Part shown: piece after piece, positions 51,084-60,144 of the stretch
How the letters are laid out: each line of letters starts with the position of its first letter
How positions within the stretch are numbered: position 1 is the stretch's first letter
Source: Pseudomonadota bacterium
Lineage (GTDB): Bacteria > Pseudomonadota > Alphaproteobacteria > Rhodospirillales > Magnetospirillaceae
DNA length: 64,000 nucleotides
Assembly: GCA_021793155.1 (NCBI GenBank)
Contig: JAJYTF010000024.1
Span: 1 to 64,000 of the forward strand
Direction of reading: 5' to 3'
The notes under the pieces: model-generated
Seen by the model: only the letters and a program-made list of their open reading frames with translations
Databases searched by the model: none
What the model was told of the DNA's origin: nothing
Translations under genes and position numbers: made by a program

Positions 51084-52427
51084 ATGGCCGCCGAGGATGC
51101 CCTCAATCTGTTGTCCGATCTCATTGCCAAGGCGAAGCAGGCCGGGGCCGACGCGGCCGACGCCGTGCTGGTGGATTCCACCTCGCTGTCGGTGGCTTGC
51201 CGCCTGGGTAAACCGGAAAAGGTCGAGCGTTCGGAGGCGGCAGACCTGGGCCTGCGCGTCCTGATCGGCAAGCGCCAGGCCCTGGTGTCCTCGGCCGACC
51301 GTAGCAGCCTTGCCCTCGACGAACTGGTCGAACGAGCCATGGCCATGGCGCGCACCGTGCCAGAGGACCCGTTCTGTGGCCTGGCCGAGCCGCAGCAGCT
51401 GGCCCGCGATGTGCCCAGCCTCGACATCTGCGACGCGCAAGAACCACTTCCCGCCACCCTGGTGGATTGGGCGCAGCGAGCCGAAGACGCCGCTCGTGCG
51501 GTGAACGGCGTGACCAATTCGGAAGGCGCCGAAGCCGGGTGGGGCCGCTCCCGGGTCGCCCTGGCCGGCTCGAACGGATTTGCCCACAGCTACCAGATGA
51601 GCAGCAGCCAGATTTCCGCTTCGGTGCTGGCCGGCGATGCGGCCGGCGGTATGGAGCGCGACTACGACTATGCCACGGCGGTGTATTTTTCCGACCTGCG
51701 GCAGCCCGAGGACGTGGGCCATTCGGCCGGCCATCGGGCGGTGCGGCGGTTGGGTGCACGCAAGGTCAAGACGGCTTGCGTCCCGGTGGTCTACGATCCC
51801 AGGGTTTCGCGCGGCATCCTGGGGCATCTGTCCTCGGCCATCAATGGTGCCGCCATCGCTCGGGGCACCAGTTTCCTCAAGGACTGCCTGGGTAAGCAGA
51901 TCCTGCCGCCCGGCACGCGGGTGATCGATGACCCGCACCGGCCGCGCGGCCTGCGTTCGAAACCCTGCGATGGTGAGGGAGTGGCCAATCGCCGCCGCGC
52001 CATCGTCGAGGATGGTGTGCTGACCACCTGGATCCTCGATCTGCGCTCGGCCCGCCAGCTGTCGATGGAAACCACCGGCCATGCCGCCCGGGGAACAAGT
52101 TCGCCGCCCTCGCCGTCGACCACCAACCTGTGGCTGGATCCCGGACCGGTAACGGTGGCCGAGATGATCTCGGACATTCCCCAGGGGTTCTATGTGACCG
52201 AACTGTTCGGCATGGGGGTGAACGGGGTGACCGGCGACTATTCGCGGGGCGCCGCCGGCTTCTGGATCGAAGGCGGCGAGATCGCCTATCCCGTCAGCGA
52301 GGTGACGGTGGCGGGCAATCTCAAGGACATGTTCCTGCACATGGTCCCGGCCAATGACCTGGTGTTCCGCTATGGGGTCGACGTCCCCACCTTGCGCATC
52401 GACGGCATGACCATAGCCGGCAGCTGA
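51084..52427 (+). CDS. pmbA: TldD/PmbA-family metalloprotease-like protein (PmbA)
   Basis: A 447-aa protein of the TldD/PmbA family. PmbA/TldE pairs with TldD to degrade peptides such as microcin precursors; in the pair the metal-binding motif is in TldD, and PmbA lacks HExxxH, as here. Typical stretches are DAVLVDSTSLSVACRLGKPE, SDLRQPEDVGHSAGHRAV, the C-terminal FYVTELFGMGVNGVTGDYS and GEIAYPVSEVTVAGNLKDMF. The ribosome site GGAAGGACTG precedes ATG 51084. TldD is not in the window. Confidence 0.92.
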   Translation: MAAEDALNLLSDLIAKAKQAGADAADAVLVDSTSLSVACRLGKPEKVERSEAADLGLRVLIGKRQALVSSADRSSLALDELVERAMAMARTVPEDPFCGLAEPQQLARDVPSLDICDAQEPLPATLVDWAQRAEDAARAVNGVTNSEGAEAGWGRSRVALAGSNGFAHSYQMSSSQISASVLAGDAAGGMERDYDYATAVYFSDLRQPEDVGHSAGHRAVRRLGARKVKTACVPVVYDPRVSRGILGHLSSAINGAAIARGTSFLKDCLGKQILPPGTRVIDDPHRPRGLRSKPCDGEGVANRRRAIVEDGVLTTWILDLRSARQLSMETTGHAARGTSSPPSPSTTNLWLDPGPVTVAEMISDIPQGFYVTELFGMGVNGVTGDYSRGAAGFWIEGGEIAYPVSEVTVAGNLKDMFLHMVPANDLVFRYGVDVPTLRIDGMTIAGS

Positions 52428-52513
52428 GGCTCCGAGCCCGTCGCACCGGCGGCATTAACGTCACGGTCCGAGTCTGCCGTCCGGAAGCGAAGGGCGAGTG
52501 CGAAACGGATTCG

Positions 52514-52711
52514 TCATGGGCCTCGAAGCGCGTAGCGGAACAGGTTCTCCAGCGGGACGGAATAATCGGAAAACAGCAGGTAAAGGCTGGCTGCCAGCCC
52601 AACCAGCCCGGCGACCGCCACCGCCGGGATGAAATTCTCAATTTCCCGCGGCGATCCTTTTGTCGTGGGATCGACAGGCGGTGTGCCGGGGCCGGCGGGT
52701 GTCTCGGTCAT
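52514..52711 (-). CDS. Tiny single-TM protein, third gene of the NarK-like operon
   Basis: A 65-aa protein with one TM helix (IPAVAVAGLVGLAASLYLLF) after a polar N-terminus. It lies 103 bp beyond the other small membrane gene and reads the same way, so it may share the transcript that starts at the composite RegA/Fnr promoter near 54600. ATG 52711 is preferred over a GTG six codons upstream. No family is recognised. Confidence 0.5.
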   Translation of the reverse strand: MTETPAGPGTPPVDPTTKGSPREIENFIPAVAVAGLVGLAASLYLLFSDYSVPLENLFRYALRGP

Positions 52712-52814
52712 GAAGGCAACTTCGGCCACAGCGCCTTCCTGGGCGCGGAACCGACACTCGGCCGGCGCTGCCGCTGCCCAGGAAAGCGATCCATGGGGTT
52801 CGACATGGGTCGCC

Positions 52815-53057
52815 CTATTTCGCCGCCGGCGCTGCTGGCGCTGGGGCTGACGTCGACGCTGGCGCGGTGAGCGCCGGCTTTTGGAACGTGTGAACCTTCT
52901 TGAAATTCACGGCGTTGCCGGAAAGACCCATGTAGATGGCATAGCTGCTGACGCTGACGGCGATTATTGCCTCAAGGATCAGGACGCCGATACCGTACTT
53001 GTACCAGGGCTCGTAAACGTAAGGGCCCTCGCGGGTTGCCGCAGAATGTCCGCTCAT
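52815..53057 (-). CDS. Small single-TM protein downstream of the NarK-like gene
   Basis: An 80-aa protein with one TM helix (GIGVLILEAIIAVSVSSYAI) after a short N-terminus GPYVYEPWYKY, and an Ala/Pro-rich tail. It begins 14 bp after the transporter stop, so it is in the same operon. The ribosome site GGAGG lies before ATG 53057. A possible accessory subunit of the transporter; no family recognised. Confidence 0.65.
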   Translation of the reverse strand: MSGHSAATREGPYVYEPWYKYGIGVLILEAIIAVSVSSYAIYMGLSGNAVNFKKVHTFQKPALTAPASTSAPAPAAPAAK

Positions 53058-53071
53058 GGCATGTCCTCCGG

Positions 53072-54475
53072 TCAGTCTTTCTCGGCGCCGAGCGCGCCCT
53101 CAACGGTGGGGAAATCGTTCCGGCCCAGCCATTTCTGCTTGCTGCCAAAGCCGTGATCTTCGGGATGGATGTCCCAGTGCATCGCCCAGACGTAGTAGAG
53201 GACGAAGGGGAAAAACATGCAGACCGCGACGATCGCGTATCCCATGTGGATGCCGCCGACGCCGAGAGCCTCGGCCGCCTTGCCATAGATCAGCGGAAAT
53301 ATGACGCCGCCCGCCGTAGATACGCCGCCGATGAATCCCGTCGCGGTACCCGGGCGTTCGCGGAACATCAGTGGTACGATGGCGAAGGTGCCGCCGGTGC
53401 CGAAGGACACGCAGATGCCGAAGACGGCCAAGATGATCACCGACCAGACGATGCTGCCGGTAAGACCGGCGACGGTAAGCAAGATCATCATGGTGGTGAT
53501 GCATACCAGCGCGAACATCAGCCAATGGATGCGCGGCGAATAGGGAAGGTTCCTGGTCAGGAGCGGGAAAGGCATCCAGCCCTTTCGCTGCCACAGGTCG
53601 GAAATCCATCCCGAGAAGGGGCGGAACAGCGAGGCGTTGAAGGATTGCACTGCGGCGAATGAGCCGGCCGCGATCTGCACATCCACCAGCGACTTGAAGC
53701 CGAGCCCCTTGATGGCTTCGGCGAAGCCGATCTTGTAATAGCCGGGCAGCCACGCGTTCATCCCGATCTCCAGGCCGAAACACATGGTATAGGCGAACAT
53801 CAGCGCGATGGCGGCGTGGCGCGTCCAGACGAAGGCGGTGTCGCCCCAGGTTGCCGTCTTTCTCGCCATGTGCAGCCGTTCCAGGTTCTTGGCCGGGACG
53901 CCGCGCAGCAACAGCCAGCCGGCGATGACGAATGCAACGATGCCGAGGTGGATGAAGGCGGCGTGGTAGTCCAGGCCGTAGATGCGCGGCAGCAGCAGCG
54001 CCCCGGCGCCGGCGCCGACATTGCCGGTGCCGGCATACAGCCCCTCGGCGGCGCCCATCTCCTCGGGGTCGAACCACTGCGCGACATGCTGGATGCCGAT
54101 TACGAAGGCAACGCCCGAGGTGGCGACGATGACGCGGGTCCAGAACAGGAAGTCGTATTCCGACACGCCGACCATCGGTGCCAGCGCGTCCGCCCTTCCG
54201 GAAAGGATGCTGAACGCACCGCAGAAGACGAGAACGATGACGAAGGAACGGATCGCCCCGATCTTGTCGGTCAACCACCCGACCATCGGCCGTATTATCG
54301 GAGCTGTCCAGATCGCCGAACTGGCGAGTACGGCGACAGCCGCGATGCCGAGATCGAATTGGGAAGCAATGGTCGGCACGAAGGCTGCACTGGCGAACCA
54401 CATCAGGAAGCACCAGAAAAATGCCACCGCAGCCATGAAGAGCTGCTCGACCTTTTGTGTCTTGATGTCTCTCAT
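53072..54475 (-). CDS. MFS transporter of the NarK (nitrate/nitrite porter) type
   Basis: A 467-aa protein with about twelve TM helices. NNP-type features are FLMWFASAAFVPTIASQF in TM1, MGAAEGLYAGTGNVGAGAGA after the first Arg-bearing loops, and CVSFGTGGTFAIVPLMF in the C-terminal half, matching the nitrate-signature positions. It would be a second nitrate or nitrite porter besides NarK at 30617; another anion such as formate or oxalate is possible. It heads an operon with two tiny membrane proteins. The promoter has the same 33-bp composite element as narK, supporting a nitrate-respiration role. Confidence 0.72.
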   Translation of the reverse strand: MRDIKTQKVEQLFMAAVAFFWCFLMWFASAAFVPTIASQFDLGIAAVAVLASSAIWTAPIIRPMVGWLTDKIGAIRSFVIVLVFCGAFSILSGRADALAPMVGVSEYDFLFWTRVIVATSGVAFVIGIQHVAQWFDPEEMGAAEGLYAGTGNVGAGAGALLLPRIYGLDYHAAFIHLGIVAFVIAGWLLLRGVPAKNLERLHMARKTATWGDTAFVWTRHAAIALMFAYTMCFGLEIGMNAWLPGYYKIGFAEAIKGLGFKSLVDVQIAAGSFAAVQSFNASLFRPFSGWISDLWQRKGWMPFPLLTRNLPYSPRIHWLMFALVCITTMMILLTVAGLTGSIVWSVIILAVFGICVSFGTGGTFAIVPLMFRERPGTATGFIGGVSTAGGVIFPLIYGKAAEALGVGGIHMGYAIVAVCMFFPFVLYYVWAMHWDIHPEDHGFGSKQKWLGRNDFPTVEGALGAEKD

Positions 54476-55020
54476 TCTCGCCCCGCTACGCTAAATCGCC
54501 TGAACGGCGACGGTCGCGGTCAAAGCGATCCTGTTGCCACTCAGGATAGGCCGCCGTTGGCCCGGCGGTCGTGAGCCCTTTTTGCTTTCCAGGATATCGA
54601 GGCGAGGTCGCGCCGCACTTGACGTAAGTGAAGGATGTGACAAATTGTCGCGGCGACTTTATAATGATACAATTGAAAATAGGCTACTTGTTTCTGAGCC
54701 ATGACCAATGTTGAAGGCCTGTTATCGGTGGCTCTGCGAGGTATGATCTGGGGCTTTATTAAATCATACTTCATCAATAATTACAGCATGATTGCCGCCA
54801 ACGGGTCACGCTTTTATGTTGCCGCCGGAACCGGAAATGCGCGCCTTGAATTTTCCTCGTGAAGTCGTATGTCCATTTGTCCGCCCCGGGTTGTTCCCCG
54901 GCCACGCGGGAGGGCGGCTGCCTTGCATAAAACTCATAAGAAAATTGTGGGAATGATGATACCGTAGGTTTCAACAAAACCTGATCGGGTGGAAAACGTC
55001 CGCAGATTGGGGGATGTATC
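54476..55020. other. Intergenic region with promoters for both flanking genes
   Basis: These 545 bp hold no supported gene; weak open frames on the minus strand lack ribosome sites and domains. They contain the composite RegA/Fnr element (54619-54651) for the leftward NarK-like operon, a small hairpin AGGTTT-CAACA-AAACCT near 54967-54983, and presumably the promoter of the rightward small membrane gene. Confidence 0.55.
54619..54651 (-). promoter_or_regulatory. Composite RegA + Fnr-type element, copy 4 (NarK-like operon)
   Basis: On the minus strand: GCGAC-AATTT-GTCAC (one mismatch to the RegA consensus), 13 bases, GTCAA within TTCAC-TTAC-GTCAA. The -10-like GATATC (54598-54593) begins after exactly 20 bases, and the transporter starts at 54475. 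The first 12 bases are identical to copy 2. Confidence 0.68.
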
Positions 55021-55272
55021 ATGTCGAAGAAAATGTTTCCCTGTGTGTGCTGTTCCATATTCGCCGCGTCGCCGATGCTGCTGTTCTTCATTTGCTCGGC
55101 TGCTTCTTCGGTGATCGCCCTGTTCCAGGTCGGACTGGTCCGCTCGCTGCCGCTGATCGCCGTTACCCTGGTGTCGATGTTCCCGCTGTGGATGTGCCTA
55201 TACGGCACGCTACGGGCCTCGGCCGAGGCGAAGATGGCGGCCCATAGGCTCGACAAGCCAGCCGCCTTCTGA
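55021..55272 (+). CDS. Small two-TM membrane protein
   Basis: An 83-aa protein with two hydrophobic helices (about residues 10-35 and 40-65) and a cysteine-rich N-terminus (FPCVCCSIF). The ribosome site GGGGGATGTATC precedes ATG 55021. It converges on the DAG-kinase gene with only 3 bp between the stops. No family recognised. Confidence 0.62.
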   Translation: MSKKMFPCVCCSIFAASPMLLFFICSAASSVIALFQVGLVRSLPLIAVTLVSMFPLWMCLYGTLRASAEAKMAAHRLDKPAAF

Positions 55273-55275
55273 GGT

Positions 55276-56235
55276 TCAGGGGACGATCAATTCCAGCTGT
55301 ATTTCGCTGACGGTGACGTCCACGGGCAACCGGGCGATGATGTCGCCGTCACCCTGAACCGGCAGTTCGGGCTCGCCCTCGATCCGCACTGATCGCCCAG
55401 TCTCGATGCGCACGTCGGGCAGAGACGACAGGCGGCCCATGACCAGGGCGAGGCCATAGCGCACGACATGGGCCCAGCCGCCGTGTTCGAACAGACACAC
55501 CTCGAAGGCGGGAGCGGCGAGGTCCGCCTTGGGGGCGGCGACGAACGGCCCGCCGTAATGGCGGCCATTGCAGATGACGGCCGAGCGGGCGTGGAATTGC
55601 CGGCCGTCCACCGTCACCCGGCAGGGCGGGAAGCCATAGCGTATGCCCTGGCTCAGGGTCTCCACCACATAGGCAAGCTTGCCGGTCCGCCGCTTCAACG
55701 CCAGGTCCACATTGGCCACGACATGGGCGTCGAAGCCGACGCCCGCCATCATCAGGAAGTAGCGGCCGTTGGCCCGCCCCGGATGGATCGCCAGCCGCGA
55801 CCCGCGGGCGATGGCCCGGGCGATTTCCACCGGTTGGCCGTGCAGGCCGATTTCCTGGGCAAGAACGTTGGCCGTACCCAGCGGAATGATGGCCAGGGGC
55901 GGAATCGGACCCGGCGCCGCCAACAGCCCGTTGGCTACCTCGTTGATGGTGCCGTCACCGCCGGCGGCGACCACCACGTCGCAGTCGGAGGAGGACAGCT
56001 TTGCCGCCATTGCCTCGGCATCTCCCTGGCGGGTGGTCTCGCGCAACATGACGTTGCAGCCTAACGCCTCCAGGGCCTTGACCGTCGCCCGCAGGCGACG
56101 CCGGCGCCATTGGCCTGCCGCAGGGTTGTAGAGCACCAGCACCCGCCGTGTCCCGGTAGTCTCCGCCAATCCGATCTCAGCCGAACCCATATGCATGAGT
56201 TTGGGTCTATACCTGTCGGAGGGAAATTCTTCCAT
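55276..56235 (-). CDS. Diacylglycerol kinase-family lipid kinase (DagK/YegS type)
   Basis: A 319-aa soluble lipid kinase. It has the N-terminal RRVLVLYNPAAGQWRRRRL and the catalytic glycine loop VVAAGGDGTINEVANGLL near residue 92, then PLGTANVLAQEIGL and FLMMAGVGFDAHVVANVD, typical of the DAGKc family. It probably makes phosphatidic acid from diacylglycerol. The gene is divergent from the metallophosphoesterase/glycosyltransferase pair, and the three together look like a lipid-handling module. The start may be 56235 or Met codons at 56196/56190; none has a strong ribosome site. Confidence 0.87.
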   Translation of the reverse strand: MEEFPSDRYRPKLMHMGSAEIGLAETTGTRRVLVLYNPAAGQWRRRRLRATVKALEALGCNVMLRETTRQGDAEAMAAKLSSSDCDVVVAAGGDGTINEVANGLLAAPGPIPPLAIIPLGTANVLAQEIGLHGQPVEIARAIARGSRLAIHPGRANGRYFLMMAGVGFDAHVVANVDLALKRRTGKLAYVVETLSQGIRYGFPPCRVTVDGRQFHARSAVICNGRHYGGPFVAAPKADLAAPAFEVCLFEHGGWAHVVRYGLALVMGRLSSLPDVRIETGRSVRIEGEPELPVQGDGDIIARLPVDVTVSEIQLELIVP

Positions 56236-56363
56236 GAATGTTCCATTACAAGATTTTTACCGATTTGTGAAATAAATATAAGTTATCAGCAAAGTATATG
56301 TACACGTAGCTCCCTCATATACTATTTACTGCGCAGGATTAGGCCGAGGGGGTCTTGACCCGC

Positions 56364-57254
56364 ATGACGATGGTGACCGGCGTGCAGACCTACCGTGCCA
56401 TCTGGATCTCCGACATTCATCTTGGGACCAGAGGCTGCAAGGCGGATTTCCTTCTCGATTTTCTGAAAAATACCGAATCAGAGTACCTTTATTTGGTCGG
56501 GGACATCGTCGACGGGTGGCGCCTGAGGCGCTCCTGGTACTGGCCGCAGGCTCATAACGATGTGATTCAGAAGCTGCTGAGGAAAGCCCGCAAGGGAACT
56601 AAAGTCACCTTCATTCCTGGCAACCACGACGAATTCGCCCGCCAATACACCGATTTCAATTTCGGTGAGATCGAGGTGCAGGACGAGGTCATCCATATCG
56701 CCGCCGACGGACGGAATTTCCTGGTGCTGCATGGCGACCAGTTCGACGGCGTGGTCAAATATGCCAAGTGGCTGGCCCATCTGGGCGACCATGCCTATAC
56801 GGCGGCGCTGGTGATGAACAACTGGTTCAACTGGATCGGCCGCAAGCTGGGCTTCGACTACTGGTCTCTCTCCTCCTACTTGAAGCACAAGGTCAAGAAC
56901 GCCGTTCAGTTCATCGCCAATTTCGAGCAGGCGATGGCCGAAGCGGCGCGCCACCGCGGAGTCGACGGGATCATCTGCGGCCATATCCATCATGCCGAGC
57001 TGCGCAGCTTCGGCGACATCACCTACGGCAACGACGGCGACTGGGTTGAAAGCTGCACGGCCCTGGTCGAGCACATGGACGGTCGGCTGGAGGTTCTCCA
57101 CTGGGCGGAAAGCCGCCAACTGTCGCTGTTCGACGACCGCCTGCCGGCTGCCCCACAATTCCAGGAGACAGGGAAGGCCCCATGCGAATACTCGTCGTCA
57201 CCGATGCGTGGTATCCTCAGGTCAATGGGGTTGTCCGTACGCTCGGGACGTTAA
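56364..57254 (+). CDS. Calcineurin-like phosphoesterase, LpxH/PlcP type
   Basis: A 296-aa metallophosphoesterase. Metal-binding motifs in order: IWISDIHLG, YLVGDIVDGW, FIPGNHDEFA, LVLHGDQFD and GIICGHIHHAELR. The closest relatives by pattern are the proteins annotated as UDP-2,3-diacylglucosamine hydrolases in alphaproteobacteria; several of these, named PlcP, are phospholipases C that make diacylglycerol during phosphate limitation. The pairing with a glycosyltransferase, whose gene overlaps it by 73 bp, favours PlcP over LpxH. No clear Pho box is visible upstream. The start is ATG 56364, with a TTG at 56355 as alternative. Confidence 0.8.
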   Translation: MTMVTGVQTYRAIWISDIHLGTRGCKADFLLDFLKNTESEYLYLVGDIVDGWRLRRSWYWPQAHNDVIQKLLRKARKGTKVTFIPGNHDEFARQYTDFNFGEIEVQDEVIHIAADGRNFLVLHGDQFDGVVKYAKWLAHLGDHAYTAALVMNNWFNWIGRKLGFDYWSLSSYLKHKVKNAVQFIANFEQAMAEAARHRGVDGIICGHIHHAELRSFGDITYGNDGDWVESCTALVEHMDGRLEVLHWAESRQLSLFDDRLPAAPQFQETGKAPCEYSSSPMRGILRSMGLSVRSGR

Positions 57255-58228
57255 GGGACGAATTGAGCCGTCTCGGCCACGAGGCGGTGTTCGTCACGCC
57301 CGACCAGTTTCGCAGCCTGCCCTGTCCCACCTACCCGGAAATCCGCCTGGCCCTCAGGCCTGGGCGGCGGCTCGCCCGCGCCATCGAGGCCAACCAGCCC
57401 TGCGCCATCCATATCGCCACCGAAGGGCCCCTCGGCTGGGCGGCCCGCCGTTACTGCCTGAAGCGCCGGCTGCCCTTCACCACCGCCTACCACACCAAGT
57501 TCCCGGAGTACATCCGCGCCCGCTTTCGGGTGCCGTTGCCGCTCAGCTACCGGGTCATGCGCCGCTTCCACAAGCCGGCTTCGACCATCATGGTCGCCAC
57601 CCAGACCATCCAGGAGGAGCTGGAACGCTGGGGCTTCGGCCGAATCCGTCGGTGGTCGCGCGGCGTCGATACCCAATTGTTCCGCCCGCGGACCGAGGCC
57701 GAGATCCTGGCCTTGGCACCACATCTGAACGGTGTTCCGAAGCCGATATACCTTTATGTCGGGCGAGTCGCCGTCGAGAAGAACATTCAGGCTTTCCTGG
57801 CCGCCGACCTGCCGGGGACCAAGGTGGTGGTGGGCGACGGTCCGCAGCTCGACGATCTGCGCCGGAAGTTTCCCCGGGTGCTGTTCACCGGGGCGAGGCA
57901 GGGCGAGGAACTGGCCGCCCATTATTCGGCCGCATCGGTTTTCGTGTTTCCCAGCCGTACCGACACCTTCGGCCTGGTGCTGCTGGAGGCCCTGGCCTCG
58001 GGCGTGCCGGTGGCGGCCTACCCGGTGCCGGGCCCGCTCGACGTGGTGGGCGGCTCGGCGGCCGGTGTGCTCGATGAGGATCTGGCCACCGCGGCAAAGG
58101 CGGCGCTGAGCATCCCTGCCGAGCTGTGCCGGGCCCATGCCCTGGCTTTTTCCTGGGAGGCCTGTACCCGCCAGTTCCTCTCCAACCTGTCGCCCTTCGA
58201 TCTGCATATGTGGGAGAAGGTAGGGTAG
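57182..58228 (+). CDS. GT4-family glycosyltransferase (Agt-like)
   Basis: A 348-aa GT-B glycosyltransferase. The N-terminal domain has RILVVTDAWYPQVNGVVRTL and the lipid-glycosyltransferase-type IHIATEGPLGWAARRYC and FTTAYHTKFPEYI. The C-terminal domain has IYLYVGRVAVEKNIQAFL and the E-x7-E motif in FPSRTDTFGLVLLEALASG. Related enzymes glucosylate diacylglycerol; in alphaproteobacteria Agt follows PlcP and makes glycolipids that replace phospholipids. The 73-bp overlap with the phosphoesterase gene implies co-expression. The sugar and acceptor cannot be read here. Confidence 0.83.
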   Translation: MRILVVTDAWYPQVNGVVRTLGTLRDELSRLGHEAVFVTPDQFRSLPCPTYPEIRLALRPGRRLARAIEANQPCAIHIATEGPLGWAARRYCLKRRLPFTTAYHTKFPEYIRARFRVPLPLSYRVMRRFHKPASTIMVATQTIQEELERWGFGRIRRWSRGVDTQLFRPRTEAEILALAPHLNGVPKPIYLYVGRVAVEKNIQAFLAADLPGTKVVVGDGPQLDDLRRKFPRVLFTGARQGEELAAHYSAASVFVFPSRTDTFGLVLLEALASGVPVAAYPVPGPLDVVGGSAAGVLDEDLATAAKAALSIPAELCRAHALAFSWEACTRQFLSNLSPFDLHMWEKVG

Positions 58229-58331
58229 GTTGTCAGGGGAATAAACTCCTATCATTGCGACCCTCCGTTCTCAACGGCCGGACACCGCCAATTCAAAGGC
58301 ATTGGGGTGGAGCCGGTCGCGCGGCCGATTT

Positions 58332-58417
58332 CCGTCATGCCCGGGCTTGACCCGGGCTTCCATGAAGCTACTGTGACGCATCGACGTGGAGGGTCGGAAC
58401 AGGTCCGGCCATGACGG
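58332..58417. repeat. Interspersed palindromic repeat before pgi
   Basis: An 86-bp unit with perfect 8-bp terminal inverted repeats CCGTCATG (58332-58339) and CATGACGG (58410-58417) and an inner hairpin GCCCGGG-CTTGA-CCCGGGC. Same design as the repeat between narJ and narI. Confidence 0.7.
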
Positions 58418-58432
58418 AGGACAGGGTTAGGC

Positions 58433-60085
58433 ATGACCCCTCTCACCGAACTTCCCGCCTGGAAGGCGCTCAAGGCGCATTTCGCCACGCTGCGCGACCT
58501 GCCGATGCGCCGCCTGTTCGCCGAGGACCCCCAGCGCTTCTCGCGCTTCTCGCTGCGCCTCGACGATTTCCTGCTGGATTTCTCGAAGAATCGCATGACC
58601 GCCCAAACCCTTGACCTGCTGATCGACCTGGCGCGCCAGGCGGATGTTGAGCAATGGCGCGAGCGCATGTTCGCCGGCCAGCGGATCAACACGACCGAGG
58701 ACCGGGCGGTGCTGCATGTCGCGCTGCGCAACCGCTCCGATCGGCCGATCCGCGTTGATGGCGTCGACGTCATGCCCGAGATACGGCGGGTTCTGGCGCA
58801 GATGCGGGATTTTTCCTCGGCCGTCCGTTCGGGCGCCTGGCGCGGCGCGACCGGTCAGCCGATCACCGATGTGGTCAATATCGGCATCGGCGGTTCCGAC
58901 CTCGGGCCGCTGATGGCCACCGAAGCTCTGGCGCCATTCCGCCAGGCGGGCCTTAACAGCCACTTCGTCTCCAATGTCGACGGCAGCCACATCCACCAGG
59001 TGCTGCAGCGCTGCCGGCCCGACCGAACATTGTTCATCGTCGCGTCGAAGACCTTCACCACCCAGGAGACCTTGGCCAACGCACACACTGCCCGGGGCTG
59101 GACGGTGTCTGCGCTGGGCGAGGGGGCGGTTGCCCGCCATTTCGTCGCTTTGTCGACCAATGTTGCGGCGGTGACGGCGTTCGGCATCGATCCGGCCAAC
59201 ATGTTCGCCTTCTGGGACTGGGTGGGGGGGCGTTATTCGCTGTGGTCGGCCATCGGCCTGTCCATCGCCATCGCCGTCGGTTTCGACCGCTTCGAGGAAC
59301 TTCTGGCCGGCGCCTTCGACATGGATGAGCATTTCCGCACGGCTCCGCTGGCCGCAAACATGCCGGTGATCCTGGGACTGCTCGGCATCTGGTACATCGA
59401 CTTCTTCGGCGCCGCGGCCCATGCGGTGCTGCCTTACGATCAGTATCTGCACCGCTTTCCCGCTTATCTCCAGCAAGCCGACATGGAAAGCAACGGCAAG
59501 AGCGTGACGCGGGACGGCCGGCCGGTCGACTACGCCACCGGGCCGGTTCTGTTCGGCGAAGCGGGGACCAACGGCCAGCATGCCTTCTACCAGTTGATCC
59601 ATCAGGGAACCCGGCTGGTGCCTGCCGACTTCATCGCCGCCGCCTGCAGCCTGAACCCGGTGGGTGAGCACCATGCCCTGCTGTTGTCCAACTTCTTCGC
59701 CCAGACCGAGGCCCTGATGTCGGGAAGGACGGCCGGGGAGGTGCGGGCCAGCCTGGTGGCCCAGGGGATCAGCGGAGCGGCGCTCGAGGCAGCGATCCCA
59801 CATCGGGTGTTCGAAGGCAATCGGCCGACCAATTCCATCCTCTACACCCGGCTCGACCCGCGCACGCTGGGGCGGCTCATCGCCCTTTACGAACACAAGA
59901 TCTTCGTCCAGGGGGTGATCTGGCGGGTCAACAGCTTCGATCAATGGGGCGTCGAGCTGGGCAAGCAGTTGGCCAAGGCCATCCTGCCGCAACTGTCCGC
60001 CGACCGGGCGGTGACCGGCCATGACAGTTCGACGAACGGATTGATTGAGCACTTCAAGAGCATTCGCGCGTCATGCGGGTGTTGA
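58433..60085 (+). CDS. pgi: Glucose-6-phosphate isomerase
   Basis: A 550-aa cytoplasmic enzyme interconverting glucose-6-phosphate and fructose-6-phosphate. PGI signatures are [18 protein letters not shown] near residue 150, [34 protein letters not shown] near 260, the catalytic Glu region [12 protein letters not shown] near 350, and the C-terminal [18 protein letters not shown]. The start is ATG 58433, immediately after the interspersed repeat. The length fits the long (E. coli-type) PGI group. Confidence 0.97.
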   Translation: MTPLTELPAWKALKAHFATLRDLPMRRLFAEDPQRFSRFSLRLDDFLLDFSKNRMTAQTLDLLIDLARQADVEQWRERMFAGQRINTTEDRAVLHVALRNRSDRPIRVDGVDVMPEIRRVLAQMRDFSSAVRSGAWRGATGQPITDVVNIGIGGSDLGPLMATEALAPFRQAGLNSHFVSNVDGSHIHQVLQRCRPDRTLFIVASKTFTTQETLANAHTARGWTVSALGEGAVARHFVALSTNVAAVTAFGIDPANMFAFWDWVGGRYSLWSAIGLSIAIAVGFDRFEELLAGAFDMDEHFRTAPLAANMPVILGLLGIWYIDFFGAAAHAVLPYDQYLHRFPAYLQQADMESNGKSVTRDGRPVDYATGPVLFGEAGTNGQHAFYQLIHQGTRLVPADFIAAACSLNPVGEHHALLLSNFFAQTEALMSGRTAGEVRASLVAQGISGAALEAAIPHRVFEGNRPTNSILYTRLDPRTLGRLIALYEHKIFVQGVIWRVNSFDQWGVELGKQLAKAILPQLSADRAVTGHDSSTNGLIEHFKSIRASCGC

Positions 60086-60144
60086 TAACATGATCATCAG
60101 CGTATATTTTTCTGGCCGGTGAACGCATAGGCAGGAATTTGACG

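Noticed and set aside
49524-52340. 938-aa open frame on the minus strand across ubiD and pmbA
   Set aside because: Shadow of two well-identified genes, with His/Arg/Gln-rich text and no motif.
54774-55256. 160-aa minus-strand frame opposite the small membrane protein
   Set aside because: The plus-strand gene has a good ribosome site and clean TM helices; the minus frame has neither.
56236-56363. Possible Pho box before the PlcP-like gene
   Set aside because: I looked for CTGTCAT-type direct repeats and found none, so phosphate control is not claimed.
60070-60095. TTGAT ... ATCA resembling an Fnr box after pgi
   Set aside because: The half-sites are six bases apart instead of four and no promoter-like context follows.
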